A stretch of 64,000 nucleotides of DNA, taken from Bdellovibrionales bacterium Ga0074139. Lineage in GTDB: Bacteria > Bdellovibrionota > Bdellovibrionia > Bdellovibrionales > Bdellovibrionaceae. Numbering within the stretch: position 1 is the stretch's first letter; each line of letters begins with the position of its first letter. A model generated the notes under the pieces. It was not told the origin of the DNA, did not search any database, and saw only the letters and a program-made list of their open reading frames with translations. Below are positions 45,178 to 52,530 of the stretch, one piece after another. A program made the position numbers and the translations under genes. Where the stretch lies: positions 62,001-126,000 of the forward strand of contig LNEB01000007.1 of NCBI GenBank assembly GCA_001464795.1, written 5' to 3'.

Positions 45178-45354
45178 GGGCTGAAACCTCGAAACTTTCG
45201 ATTTGAATTTTCTTAAAACTGTTATCTCATTCGACACTCTCAAAGTCTTGACAATAAAATTTAAAATCAAGGTCCTGTTTCATTATGAACTTCGTGATCA
45301 GTTGCTGATACTTACACAAATTCCTTAAAGCCTATTTTTTAGGCACATGAATTG

Positions 45355-45378
45355 AAGACACCAGACTTTGGGGGTCTT
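45355..45378 (+). promoter_or_regulatory. Hairpin covering a ribosome-binding site
   Basis: AAGAC (45355-45359) pairs with GTCTT (45374-45378), extended by CC/GG after a mismatch, so the GGGGG ribosome site for the ATG at 45380 lies in the 3' arm. If formed in mRNA it would reduce translation of the lipoprotein. A second small hairpin, GCCTA/TAGGC with a T-rich loop, lies at about 45330-45343. Confidence 0.3.
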
Positions 45379-45379
45379 T

Positions 45380-45664
45380 ATGTTTACAAAAGTCGGGGCG
45401 TTTTTAATTTTGACTGGAATAGTGACTATGGGTTGTTCGAATCAGGTCAACTTTGCTGGAGAAAGAAATTCAGATTCCCTGCCCGGAATTGAAATTCCAA
45501 GTGTAACTCCTGTTACACCTGTGGCTCCCCCGGTTGAACCTCCCAGTGTTCTTCCACAACCTGACTTAATTATGAAAACAGGTACTTGTTCTGTGGCGGG
45601 TGCCAGTCTTCGCCTGATATCCCAGCACCTCCAATTCTATCTAGAAAAGCCCAGGAACTTTTAG
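45380..45664 (+). CDS. Proline-rich lipoprotein, N-terminal fragment before frameshift
   Basis: ATG at 45380 with GGGGG upstream. Lipobox TMGC, then a proline-valine linker (residues about 40-65, PVTPVAPPVEPP and similar), then KTGTCSVAG. The frame ends at 45664 after text that looks out of frame (LRLISQHLQF). The next fragment, in another frame, begins with CGGCQSSPDIPAPP and continues as a normal protein. The two overlap between 45586 and 45664, and one extra base near 45600 (for example restoring GGT-TGC) would join them into one lipoprotein of about 313 residues. Confidence 0.6.
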   Translation: MFTKVGAFLILTGIVTMGCSNQVNFAGERNSDSLPGIEIPSVTPVTPVAPPVEPPSVLPQPDLIMKTGTCSVAGASLRLISQHLQFYLEKPRNF

Positions 45665-46320
45665 ATATTATGACAGCGGCTTGTTCTGTGCCTAACAAAA
45701 GCGATCCTGTGGGTTATACAGCTCCTACAAAAGAGCAACTACTAAACCGTTTGATTCAATGCTCACCCACAGCCTACCCTGATACCGCTTTCGTGAACAC
45801 TCAAAGAATGACTATTCAAGCACTGCTGACAAATCCCACGGCACAAAAAGCAGCTTTTGGTGGTTTGTATTACAATGCCGCATCCACGGATTTCGAAACT
45901 TATTTTGGTCTTGATATTGGAGAAGCCCGATACACTTATTGCCGAGGCCGTGCCGCCATCAACATGGGCGGAGTTTATCCAAAAGAGTATTACGATTCTT
46001 TTTATGATGGCACTTACTATCAACTTCCTAATTATTGGGTGAAAGCACAAAAGATCCGTGAAGATTTGCGCGGTTGTATGGCGAAATCTTTATCAGATCC
46101 CAATGTGAACAGACCTCCAGCCACCCCTGGAAAAACTTGTCGCTATGAAACAGCCGAAGGCGAGATGAGCTCATTGATTGTGGATCAAGCTCAAAAATGG
46201 ATCGACAAAAATCAAAAAGTTTATTTTGAAGGCTTTAATCTTTGCGGCGAAATGGAGCAACCAGGAAACCTACTTGATCAAAGAGGTTTTGTGAAAATCG
46301 CCACCAAGATCTGTGAATAG
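45586..46320 (+). CDS. Lipoprotein body, C-terminal fragment after frameshift
   Basis: 244 codons from a TTG, but without a ribosome site or signal of its own, so it is probably the continuation of the gene that starts at 45380. Contains LSRKAQELLDIMTAACSVPNKSD, AYPDTAFVNTQRMTIQALL and a C-terminal half rich in Cys, Tyr and Asp (six or more cysteines, compatible with disulfides in the periplasm). No family recognised. It ends 1 base before the convergent uvrA stop. Confidence 0.6.
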   Translation: MFCGGCQSSPDIPAPPILSRKAQELLDIMTAACSVPNKSDPVGYTAPTKEQLLNRLIQCSPTAYPDTAFVNTQRMTIQALLTNPTAQKAAFGGLYYNAASTDFETYFGLDIGEARYTYCRGRAAINMGGVYPKEYYDSFYDGTYYQLPNYWVKAQKIREDLRGCMAKSLSDPNVNRPPATPGKTCRYETAEGEMSSLIVDQAQKWIDKNQKVYFEGFNLCGEMEQPGNLLDQRGFVKIATKICE

Positions 46321-46321
46321 A

Positions 46322-48928
46322 TTAGTGTTTATCTAAAACCAGTTTTAAAAAATGGCCTGTTTCAGAATCCTCGACACGGGCCACATTTTCAGGAGTGCCT
46401 TCGGCTACGATTCTTCCGCCCGCATTTCCCCCGTCAGGTCCTAGATCAATCACGTGATCTGCACATTTAACGACTTCCATATTGTGCTCGATCACAAGCA
46501 AAGTATTTCCCTGATCTGTCAGTTCTGATAACAATTCCACTAATTTTTTAATATCATCAAAGTGCAAGCCCGTTGTGGGTTCATCTAAAATGTAGAGTGT
46601 TTTTCCCGTTCCACGCTTCGATAATTCCTTTGATAACTTAATTCTTTGCGCTTCACCGCCTGATAATGTGATCGAGCTTTGTCCCAAGGTCATATAATCA
46701 AGACCCACTTTATCAAGGGTTTCTAATTTTCTGCGAATCTGCGGCACCGCCGAGAAAAAAGGCAAAGCTTCTGCTACGGACATTTCTAAAATGTCTGCGA
46801 TGTTTTTCGCTTTATATTGAATGTTTAAAGTTTCTCGGTTGTAACGTCTGCCATTACAGGAATCACAGGTCACATACACATCACTTAAAAAATGCATCTC
46901 CACTTTGATCTGTCCATGCCCCATGCAAGTTTCGCAGCGCCCGCCCTTGACATTAAAGGAAAATCTTCCAGGCTCATAGCCACGAAGCCTAGAATCAGGA
47001 AGCCCTGCAAATAAATCTCGGATCAATGGTAAAAGTCCCACATAGGTCGCGGGCGTTGACCGGGGTGTTCGACCGATGGGTTTTTGATTGATTTCAATAA
47101 CCTTATCAATGTGTTCAAGGCCTTCAATTTTTTTGTAAGGTGAGGGGTTGGTTAAAGCGCGGTAGAATTTTTGTGCTAAAATTTTATATAAAGTATCAAT
47201 GATCAAAGTGGATTTTCCACTTCCCGATACTCCGGTCACAGCGGTCATGGTTCCCAAAGGAATTCTTAAGTCCACATTTTTTAAATTATTTCCTGAGGCC
47301 CCAAATAATTTAATACTTTTCCCACTGCCTTCACGGCGTTTTTTAGGCATGGGGATTTGTAATTTTCCAGACAAGTACTGGCCGGTAATACTGTTTTGAT
47401 TTTTTTCAATTTGCTGAGGTGTACCCTGAGCAATCAAGTCCCCGCCTAATTTTCCAGCCCGCGGTCCCATGTCGACGACAAAATCAGCAAAGCGAATGGT
47501 GTCTTCGTCGTGCTCGACCAGCACCACGGTGTTTCCACGGTCTTTCAATTCTCCGATGATTTTAAGCAGCCTGTGATGATCCCTAGGATGCAGTCCGATG
47601 GAAGGTTCATCCATCACGTACAGCACACCGATTAAACTGGATCCTACTTGGGTGGCAAGCCTTAAGCGCTGAGCCTCACCACCTGAAAGTGTGTGAGTGC
47701 TGCGGTCTAAACTTAAATAACCCGTACCCACGCGAATCATATACTCAAGTCTTGAAAGAATTTGCTTCTGAATTTTTTCAGCGACCAATTTGTCCTTGGT
47801 GCCCCACTGCAAACCTTCCATCCACTTTTTAAAATCCCAGCAGGACATATGAGAGACTTCAGCAATGTTTTTATCAAAAAGTTTTACATTCAAAGCTTCT
47901 GGTCTAAGCCTGGCCCCGCCACAATCCGCACACGACGTCAGTTCGGGTTCAAATTCGATGGTATCATCTTGTTCTTTATTTAAAGTCGCATTTTTAAAAG
48001 TGTACTTCACTTTATCTAATTTTTTACTGCCCACTTCCCCTTCGGAGTAGACCTCTTCTTCAATGAGGTCCGTGGTACCTAAACCATTACATGTTTGGCA
48101 AGCTCCGCGTGGATTATTAAATGAAAAAAGTCGGGGCTCAAGGTCAGGAAAACTAAACCCGCAAGCAGGACAGCTGGAATGCAGGGAATAGGCTTTACGG
48201 TTTCCCTTTTGATCTTCAACTACCACTCGGCCGTTCGCTTGACTGAAAGCTGTATTAAGACTTTCTGCTAATCTTTTCATCAGTGAATCTTTTAAAACCA
48301 ACTGATCCACAACTAGGTCAATGTCGTGAGCTTTTGTTTTTTGCAGTTTTTTCGCATCCGCTAAGTCAATAAACTGACCATCCACTTTAGCTTTTATAAA
48401 TCCTGATTTCGCCCACTTTTGAAACTCAGCTAAGAATTCCCCTTTTTTTCCCTGGGCCATGGGGGCCAGAATATAAAATTTGGAACCTTCACCTAGTTTT
48501 TTGACTTCCTCTAAAACTTGCGAAGGTGTGGTGCTGGAAAGTGGGATGTGATGAGTGGGACATTCGGCCACACCTAATTTGGCGTACATCAATCTTAGAT
48601 AATCATAAACTTCAGTGACGGTTCCCACTGTGGATCTGGGATTAGAGGAAACAGATTTCTGATCGATGGCGATGGCTGGACTTAATCCTGTGACCGATTC
48701 CACATCTGGTTTTTTTAATTGTTCAAGAAAATTTCTGGCATAGGCCGATAAAGATTCCACGTAGCGACGTTGGCCTTCGGCGTAAATGGTATCAAAAGCC
48801 AGCGATGATTTTCCACTTCCACTGAGTCCTGTAAACACAGTGATTTGATTGCGTGGAATTTTAACATCCACACCTTTCAAGTTGTGCTCTTTGGCGCCCT
48901 TAACAATGATGCCTTCAAAATCTTTCAT
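46322..48928 (-). CDS. uvrA: Excinuclease ABC subunit A
   Basis: 868 residues. Two ABC ATPase modules: Walker A GLSGSGKSS (34-42) and GVSGSGKST (566-574), signature LSGGEAQ in both halves, Walker B VMDEPSIGLHP and ILDEPTTGLHF. Zinc sites: C253/C256/C277/C280 and, in the second half, CETC...CDSC. UvrA recognises bulky DNA lesions with UvrB in nucleotide-excision repair. E. coli UvrA is about 940 residues; the shortfall lies between residues 281 and 333, where only about 50 residues separate the first zinc module from CADC. All catalytic motifs are intact. Confidence 0.97.
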   Translation of the reverse strand: MKDFEGIIVKGAKEHNLKGVDVKIPRNQITVFTGLSGSGKSSLAFDTIYAEGQRRYVESLSAYARNFLEQLKKPDVESVTGLSPAIAIDQKSVSSNPRSTVGTVTEVYDYLRLMYAKLGVAECPTHHIPLSSTTPSQVLEEVKKLGEGSKFYILAPMAQGKKGEFLAEFQKWAKSGFIKAKVDGQFIDLADAKKLQKTKAHDIDLVVDQLVLKDSLMKRLAESLNTAFSQANGRVVVEDQKGNRKAYSLHSSCPACGFSFPDLEPRLFSFNNPRGACQTCNGLGTTDLIEEEVYSEGEVGSKKLDKVKYTFKNATLNKEQDDTIEFEPELTSCADCGGARLRPEALNVKLFDKNIAEVSHMSCWDFKKWMEGLQWGTKDKLVAEKIQKQILSRLEYMIRVGTGYLSLDRSTHTLSGGEAQRLRLATQVGSSLIGVLYVMDEPSIGLHPRDHHRLLKIIGELKDRGNTVVLVEHDEDTIRFADFVVDMGPRAGKLGGDLIAQGTPQQIEKNQNSITGQYLSGKLQIPMPKKRREGSGKSIKLFGASGNNLKNVDLRIPLGTMTAVTGVSGSGKSTLIIDTLYKILAQKFYRALTNPSPYKKIEGLEHIDKVIEINQKPIGRTPRSTPATYVGLLPLIRDLFAGLPDSRLRGYEPGRFSFNVKGGRCETCMGHGQIKVEMHFLSDVYVTCDSCNGRRYNRETLNIQYKAKNIADILEMSVAEALPFFSAVPQIRRKLETLDKVGLDYMTLGQSSITLSGGEAQRIKLSKELSKRGTGKTLYILDEPTTGLHFDDIKKLVELLSELTDQGNTLLVIEHNMEVVKCADHVIDLGPDGGNAGGRIVAEGTPENVARVEDSETGHFLKLVLDKH

Positions 48929-48961
48929 GGGATTGAAGATGACACAGTTAAGGTCTTTTTA

Positions 48962-49462
48962 TCAATTTTTTAAATGTTTTGCTGACTGACACTTAGGACA
49001 TAATCCATAAAGTTCCAGCAAATGATTGGTCAGTAAAAAACCAAATTGTTGAGCCACTTTTTCTTGCAAGTTTTCGATGGTTTTATTTTCAAATTCAACA
49101 ATGACGCCGCACTCAACGCAAGTCAGGTGATCATGATGCTTCTGAGGTGTCAGTTCATAACGGGCGGGCATGCCACCCATGCGAACTTCAGTCACAAGCT
49201 TTTGGTCATTCATATTGCGTAAAAAACGGTAAACAGTGGCAAAGCCAATGGAGGGATCTTTTTTCACTACTTTTTCGAAAAGTTCCTGGGCTGTGACATG
49301 TCTTCGACCATCATGAAAGGCCTTTAAAATCAGCAGCCTTTGCTGGGTGACTTTCAGGTTCATTTTTCGAATGATCGCTTTTAACTGATCTTCGCTGAAA
49401 TCATCTTGGTAAAGAATGATTTCGTCATCATTTTGTCTTGGAAGAACTCGGAAATCAGCCAT
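48962..49462 (-). CDS. Fur-family transcriptional regulator
   Basis: 166 residues. Winged-helix domain with KVTQQRLLILKAF and IGFATVYRFLRNM (DNA recognition helix), then the metal-binding domain with HHDHLTCVECG (109-119) and CPKC (155-158), giving two CxxC pairs for structural zinc. It has about 25 extra N-terminal residues (ending DDFSEDQLKAIIRKM). The family includes Fur, Zur and PerR; the neighbouring folE2 gene, often Zur-controlled in other bacteria, leaves Zur open. A Fur-box-like palindrome lies 38 bases upstream, consistent with autoregulation. Confidence 0.88.
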   Translation of the reverse strand: MADFRVLPRQNDDEIILYQDDFSEDQLKAIIRKMNLKVTQQRLLILKAFHDGRRHVTAQELFEKVVKKDPSIGFATVYRFLRNMNDQKLVTEVRMGGMPARYELTPQKHHDHLTCVECGVIVEFENKTIENLQEKVAQQFGFLLTNHLLELYGLCPKCQSAKHLKN

Positions 49463-49499
49463 AGGGACTCAACTTAATCAAAGAGTGGCTAGAAGTAAA

Positions 49500-49514
49500 T
49501 AAGAATCATTCTCA
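49500..49514. promoter_or_regulatory. Fur-box-like palindrome upstream of the Fur-family gene
   Basis: TAAGAAT-C-ATTCTCA matches the 7-1-7 layout TGATAATnATTATCA with 6 of 7 symmetric positions. It overlaps the stop codon of folE2 and ends 38 bases before the regulator's ATG, a usual place for autoregulation by a Fur-family repressor. Confidence 0.55.
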
Positions 49515-50375
49515 GCTAGAAATTTTTGCCACCGCATTGTGGGGGTGAAGACTTTCCTGGTGCTCAAAGCTTCCCGTATAATGAAGAACCTTCGGATCCC
49601 GATCCAGCCACTGCTGAATGCGCCTGGCCGCGTCCTCGCAGAACAAGGGGTTTTCCCCGTTCAGCCTGGCGAACTCTTGCTCGTCCACCCGTTTCACCAA
49701 GGTTTGCACAGGAGTTTGTAATACATCTTCTGATTTTTTAATCCAGTATTCCAAATCCAAAGCCTGATCACTGGCCAATTCCACTTGAAGCTTCGCCACA
49801 GATCTTTGAGCGTGCGGAGTGGCTGGCATTTTTTCTAAAGTTTCCAACCATTCTAGGGCTGATAAATTTGTAATTTTAGCGGACTCTTTCCAGAGCTCTA
49901 AACTTAAAGCTGTTGAGGCTGGGCAAGTGGATGAGTATTGAATTTCCCACGCTAACCGGATTTGACACTGATTATTTTTAAGCTCTGCTGAAATTTGAAA
50001 AGGATAAAGTCTTTGACCCAGTTGTTCACTTTTTAATGATTTTCTTTTTAATGGAAGTTCAAAATGAATTTCTATTTTAGCTGAGTCAGATATTCCTTTT
50101 TGTGATTCCTTAAGATTGAAAACAAGCTGAGATAAAGAAATCGTGGTCAGATCTTTTTCGGAAAATTCTGCGGTGACGATTTGATAAAGCCTGGACATAT
50201 GAATGCCTCGGTGGGATCCCGCTTTAAGATCCACAAACACGGCCATACGACTTGATAAGGTTTGGCTTTGATAACGAAGGGGCATTTGAATATGATTCAT
50301 GCCCACCCAACTGAGGGCTGAGAAATTTTTTGTTTTTTCAGGTGTGGCCACGTCGGGAAGTGTTTTCATTTCCAT
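49512..50375 (-). CDS. folE2: GTP cyclohydrolase, FolE2 type (GCYH-IB)
   Basis: 287 residues, cytoplasmic. FolE2 landmarks in order: WVGMNHIQMPL, HRGIHMSRLY (histidine ligand near 59), SSTCPASTALSLE with the metal-binding cysteine C151, TPHAQRS and HPHNAVAKI. The usual CPCS is CPAS here; the first cysteine is the one expected to bind metal. It converts GTP to dihydroneopterin triphosphate for folate and queuosine. The upstream gap has TTGGTG and TATAAA with a 16-base spacer only 9 bases before the ATG and no ribosome site, suggesting a leaderless or near-leaderless message. Confidence 0.9.
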   Translation of the reverse strand: MEMKTLPDVATPEKTKNFSALSWVGMNHIQMPLRYQSQTLSSRMAVFVDLKAGSHRGIHMSRLYQIVTAEFSEKDLTTISLSQLVFNLKESQKGISDSAKIEIHFELPLKRKSLKSEQLGQRLYPFQISAELKNNQCQIRLAWEIQYSSTCPASTALSLELWKESAKITNLSALEWLETLEKMPATPHAQRSVAKLQVELASDQALDLEYWIKKSEDVLQTPVQTLVKRVDEQEFARLNGENPLFCEDAARRIQQWLDRDPKVLHYTGSFEHQESLHPHNAVAKISS

Positions 50376-50428
50376 TGTTTGGGTTTATAACACCTCTTGA
50401 CCCCACACCAATGGGGGAAAAGGAAATT

Positions 50429-51007
50429 ATGCATCGCATTGTCTTGGCCAGCGAATCTGTTTATAGAAAGGCTCAGCTTTTAAGCCTAGGCCTGAGCTTT
50501 GACACAAAAAAACCATTGATCGACGAGGAGTTGGAAAAACTGAAATTTCATTCTCCCCTGGCCATGGCTACGGGACTGGCAAAATTAAAAGCCTTAAGCC
50601 TCAAGCGTGAAGACTGGGTCGTGATTGGAGGCGATCAGCTGATCAGCTTTGAAGGAAAAATTTTAGGCAAACCTAAGACTTTTGAAAAAGCAGTGGAACA
50701 ACTTCTAAGTTTACAAAACAAGACCCACGAAATACTGACTGCCATCGCAGTTGTGGGTGACGGACAAATTTTTGAACATGTGGACCAAACAAAATTGACA
50801 ATGAAAGCTTTTTCTAAAAAAGAAATCGAAGACTACGTAAGCCTTGATCAACCTTTAGATTGTGCGGGCGCTTACAAATTTGAAAAAAACGGCCACGCTT
50901 TATTTTCACATGTTGAGTCAGAGGATTTATCAAGCATCGTTGGATTACCCTTGATTAAGTTGTCGAGGATCCTTCAAAATTTAGGATATGACTGCAAAAA
51001 AAATTAA
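50429..51007 (+). CDS. maf: Maf/YceF-like nucleotide pyrophosphatase
   Basis: Start set at the ATG at 50429 with AAGGA upstream; upstream codons of the open frame overlap folE2. About 192 residues. Maf motifs: IVLASESVYRKAQLL (the usual ASxSPRR is changed to ASESVYRK), IGGDQLISFEGKILGKP, THEILTAIAVV, and DQPLDCAGAYKFE. The family hydrolyses non-canonical or modified nucleoside triphosphates and was first linked to septum inhibition. Its end overlaps the cytidine deaminase start by 20 bases. Confidence 0.88.
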   Translation: MHRIVLASESVYRKAQLLSLGLSFDTKKPLIDEELEKLKFHSPLAMATGLAKLKALSLKREDWVVIGGDQLISFEGKILGKPKTFEKAVEQLLSLQNKTHEILTAIAVVGDGQIFEHVDQTKLTMKAFSKKEIEDYVSLDQPLDCAGAYKFEKNGHALFSHVESEDLSSIVGLPLIKLSRILQNLGYDCKKN

Positions 51008-51422
51008 AGCTTTATCTCCCACCGTTTTTAAAAAACTAAAAAAATCAGCCTTCGCTGTTCGAAAAAAAGCCTACGCCCCCTATTCAGGATTTCAGGTTGG
51101 GGCAGCTATTTTGACACAGGACGATCAAATTGTATCAGGCTGTAATGTGGAAAATGCCAGTTACGGAGGCACCATTTGCGCTGAAAGAGGAGCTGTACTA
51201 AAGGCCGTAAGCAATGGTGCAAAAATGCCGCTGAAGGCTGTGTATGTAGTGAGTTCCAGCGCAAAGGCTTGGCCACCCTGTGGTCTGTGCTTACAGGTTT
51301 TATCTGAATTTTGTCTTTCCACAACACTGGTCACGATCTCCAATAAAGAAGGCCAAGAAAAGATGTATCGATTCTCTGATTTACTTCCCGAGAGTTTCGA
51401 TCCACAATTTTTGAAATCTTAA
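50988..51422 (+). CDS. cdd: Cytidine deaminase
   Basis: 144 residues. The zinc site is complete: CAERGAV gives the first cysteine ligand and the catalytic glutamate, and PCGLC the other two cysteines. AYAPYSGFQVGAAI and SGCNVENASYGGT bind the nucleoside. It deaminates cytidine and deoxycytidine to uridines for pyrimidine salvage. Overlaps maf by 20 bases; the next gene starts 15 bases later with a strong AAAAGGAG ribosome site. Confidence 0.95.
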   Translation: MTAKKIKALSPTVFKKLKKSAFAVRKKAYAPYSGFQVGAAILTQDDQIVSGCNVENASYGGTICAERGAVLKAVSNGAKMPLKAVYVVSSSAKAWPPCGLCLQVLSEFCLSTTLVTISNKEGQEKMYRFSDLLPESFDPQFLKS

Positions 51423-51437
51423 AAGGAGACCCCTGCT

Positions 51438-52070
51438 ATGAAAATGAACGTATTCACGAATGCATTGATCGTTTGCTCTTTGCTAAGCCCCGTGGCTTTC
51501 GCACAAAAAGACAACAAAGCCGCTAAATCAAAAGCTGAGACTTACAAAATCGACTCGAGTGCTAGCTCTGTTAAATGGAAAGCCTCTAAAGTCACTGGTG
51601 ATTCCCATGACGGAAATATTTCCGTAAAAGAAGGCACTGTGGAAGTGGCCGATGGATCCATCAAATCTGGAAACATCGTGGTCGATATGAATTCAATGAC
51701 CAATCTTGATTTGGCTAGCAGCCCTGATTACCAAAAGAAATTAATGGAGCACTTAAAAAGCGAAGACTTTTTTGCTGTGACTAAAAAAGGCAACGAGACT
51801 TCCACTTTCAAGTTCACATCTGTTGAAAAAAAATCAGACACTGAGCTTTTAGTTAAAGGCACTTTGACTATGATCGGTCAAACTCAGCCCATCGAATTTC
51901 CTGCCACTGTGAAAATGGACAAAGGAATGATCACTGGAACTGCTAATCTAAAATTGGACCGCACAAAATGGGGTCTTAAGTACGGATCAGGCAAGTTCTT
52001 TAAGAACTTGGGCGATAAAATGATCAACGATGAATTCGAACTGACTTTAAACTTAGTTGCCAAAAAGTAA
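51438..52070 (+). CDS. YceI-family exported protein
   Basis: 210 residues with a signal peptide (NALIVCSLLSPVAFAQ), hence periplasmic. YceI text is clear: YKIDSSASSVKWKASKV, HDGNISVKEGTVEVADGSI, DLASSPDYQKKLMEHLKSEDFF and LKLDRTKWGLKYGSGKFF. The fold is a lipocalin-like barrel that binds polyisoprenoids or other amphiphiles; its exact role is unknown. It ends 1 base before the stop of the opposite-strand pterin-synthase-like gene. Confidence 0.92.
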   Translation: MKMNVFTNALIVCSLLSPVAFAQKDNKAAKSKAETYKIDSSASSVKWKASKVTGDSHDGNISVKEGTVEVADGSIKSGNIVVDMNSMTNLDLASSPDYQKKLMEHLKSEDFFAVTKKGNETSTFKFTSVEKKSDTELLVKGTLTMIGQTQPIEFPATVKMDKGMITGTANLKLDRTKWGLKYGSGKFFKNLGDKMINDEFELTLNLVAKK

Positions 52071-52442
52071 TTAAAGAATTCTATGGCCACCCAATTCTGG
52101 GTGGCTAATTCTTGTCTCAAAAATCTTCTTATTTCTAAACTTCACAAGCACTTCTCGCTTCACAAAACCATCAGCTTCTTGAAAATACCTTTGAGTTTTT
52201 AAAGTATTATAGGACTGTGTTTTACTTTTATAAAAGCTTCTTTGATCCCATGACAATTCCAGTGAATAAAAATAATCACCCAATAAGTTTTGCAACTGAT
52301 TATATAGTTTTGCAAAAGCCACTTTTTTAGATGGTTGCACAGAGAAGTTTTTTTTAACGGCATCAAGTGCGAAATCGAGGTCCTTAAGATTTAAAATCAT
52401 TCCCGATTCAGAATGAATAGAACCTTGGATAGTCACTTTCAA
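52071..52442 (-). CDS. Possible QueD/PTPS-like fragment
   Basis: About 123 codons from a TTG at 52442; the open frame reaches 52523, but its first codons encode the terminator hairpin and cannot be the true start. The segment KVTIQGSIHSESGMILNLKDLDFAL matches the second strand and following motif of 6-carboxy/pyruvoyl-tetrahydropterin synthases (for example G.VDP.TGM..NL.DLK), and the following PSKKVAFAKLYNQLQNLL resembles PT.E.LA.W.. text. The first-strand histidines needed for zinc are absent, so it is either a degenerate remnant or a diverged homologue. Confidence 0.4.
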   Translation of the reverse strand: MKVTIQGSIHSESGMILNLKDLDFALDAVKKNFSVQPSKKVAFAKLYNQLQNLLGDYFYSLELSWDQRSFYKSKTQSYNTLKTQRYFQEADGFVKREVLVKFRNKKIFETRISHPELGGHRIL

Positions 52443-52448
52443 TTTAAT

Positions 52449-52484
52449 AAAAATCCCCAAAATGTTTTCATTTTGGGGATTTTT
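52449..52484. terminator. Strong intrinsic terminator, 16-bp perfect stem
   Basis: AAAAATCCCCAAAATG (52449-52464) pairs perfectly with its inverse at 52469-52484 around a TTTT loop. It lies 47 bases past the stop of the PpiD-like gene and gives a T-run on the minus strand. Confidence 0.92.
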
Positions 52485-52530
52485 AATTTTAAGAAAAAAA
52501 ACTGTTTCTCTGAAAAAAAACAATGGCTAT

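Noticed and set aside
45178-45379. yybP-ykoY manganese riboswitch expected before a TerC-like gene
   Set aside because: None of the conserved riboswitch core sequence is visible in the gap on the minus strand.
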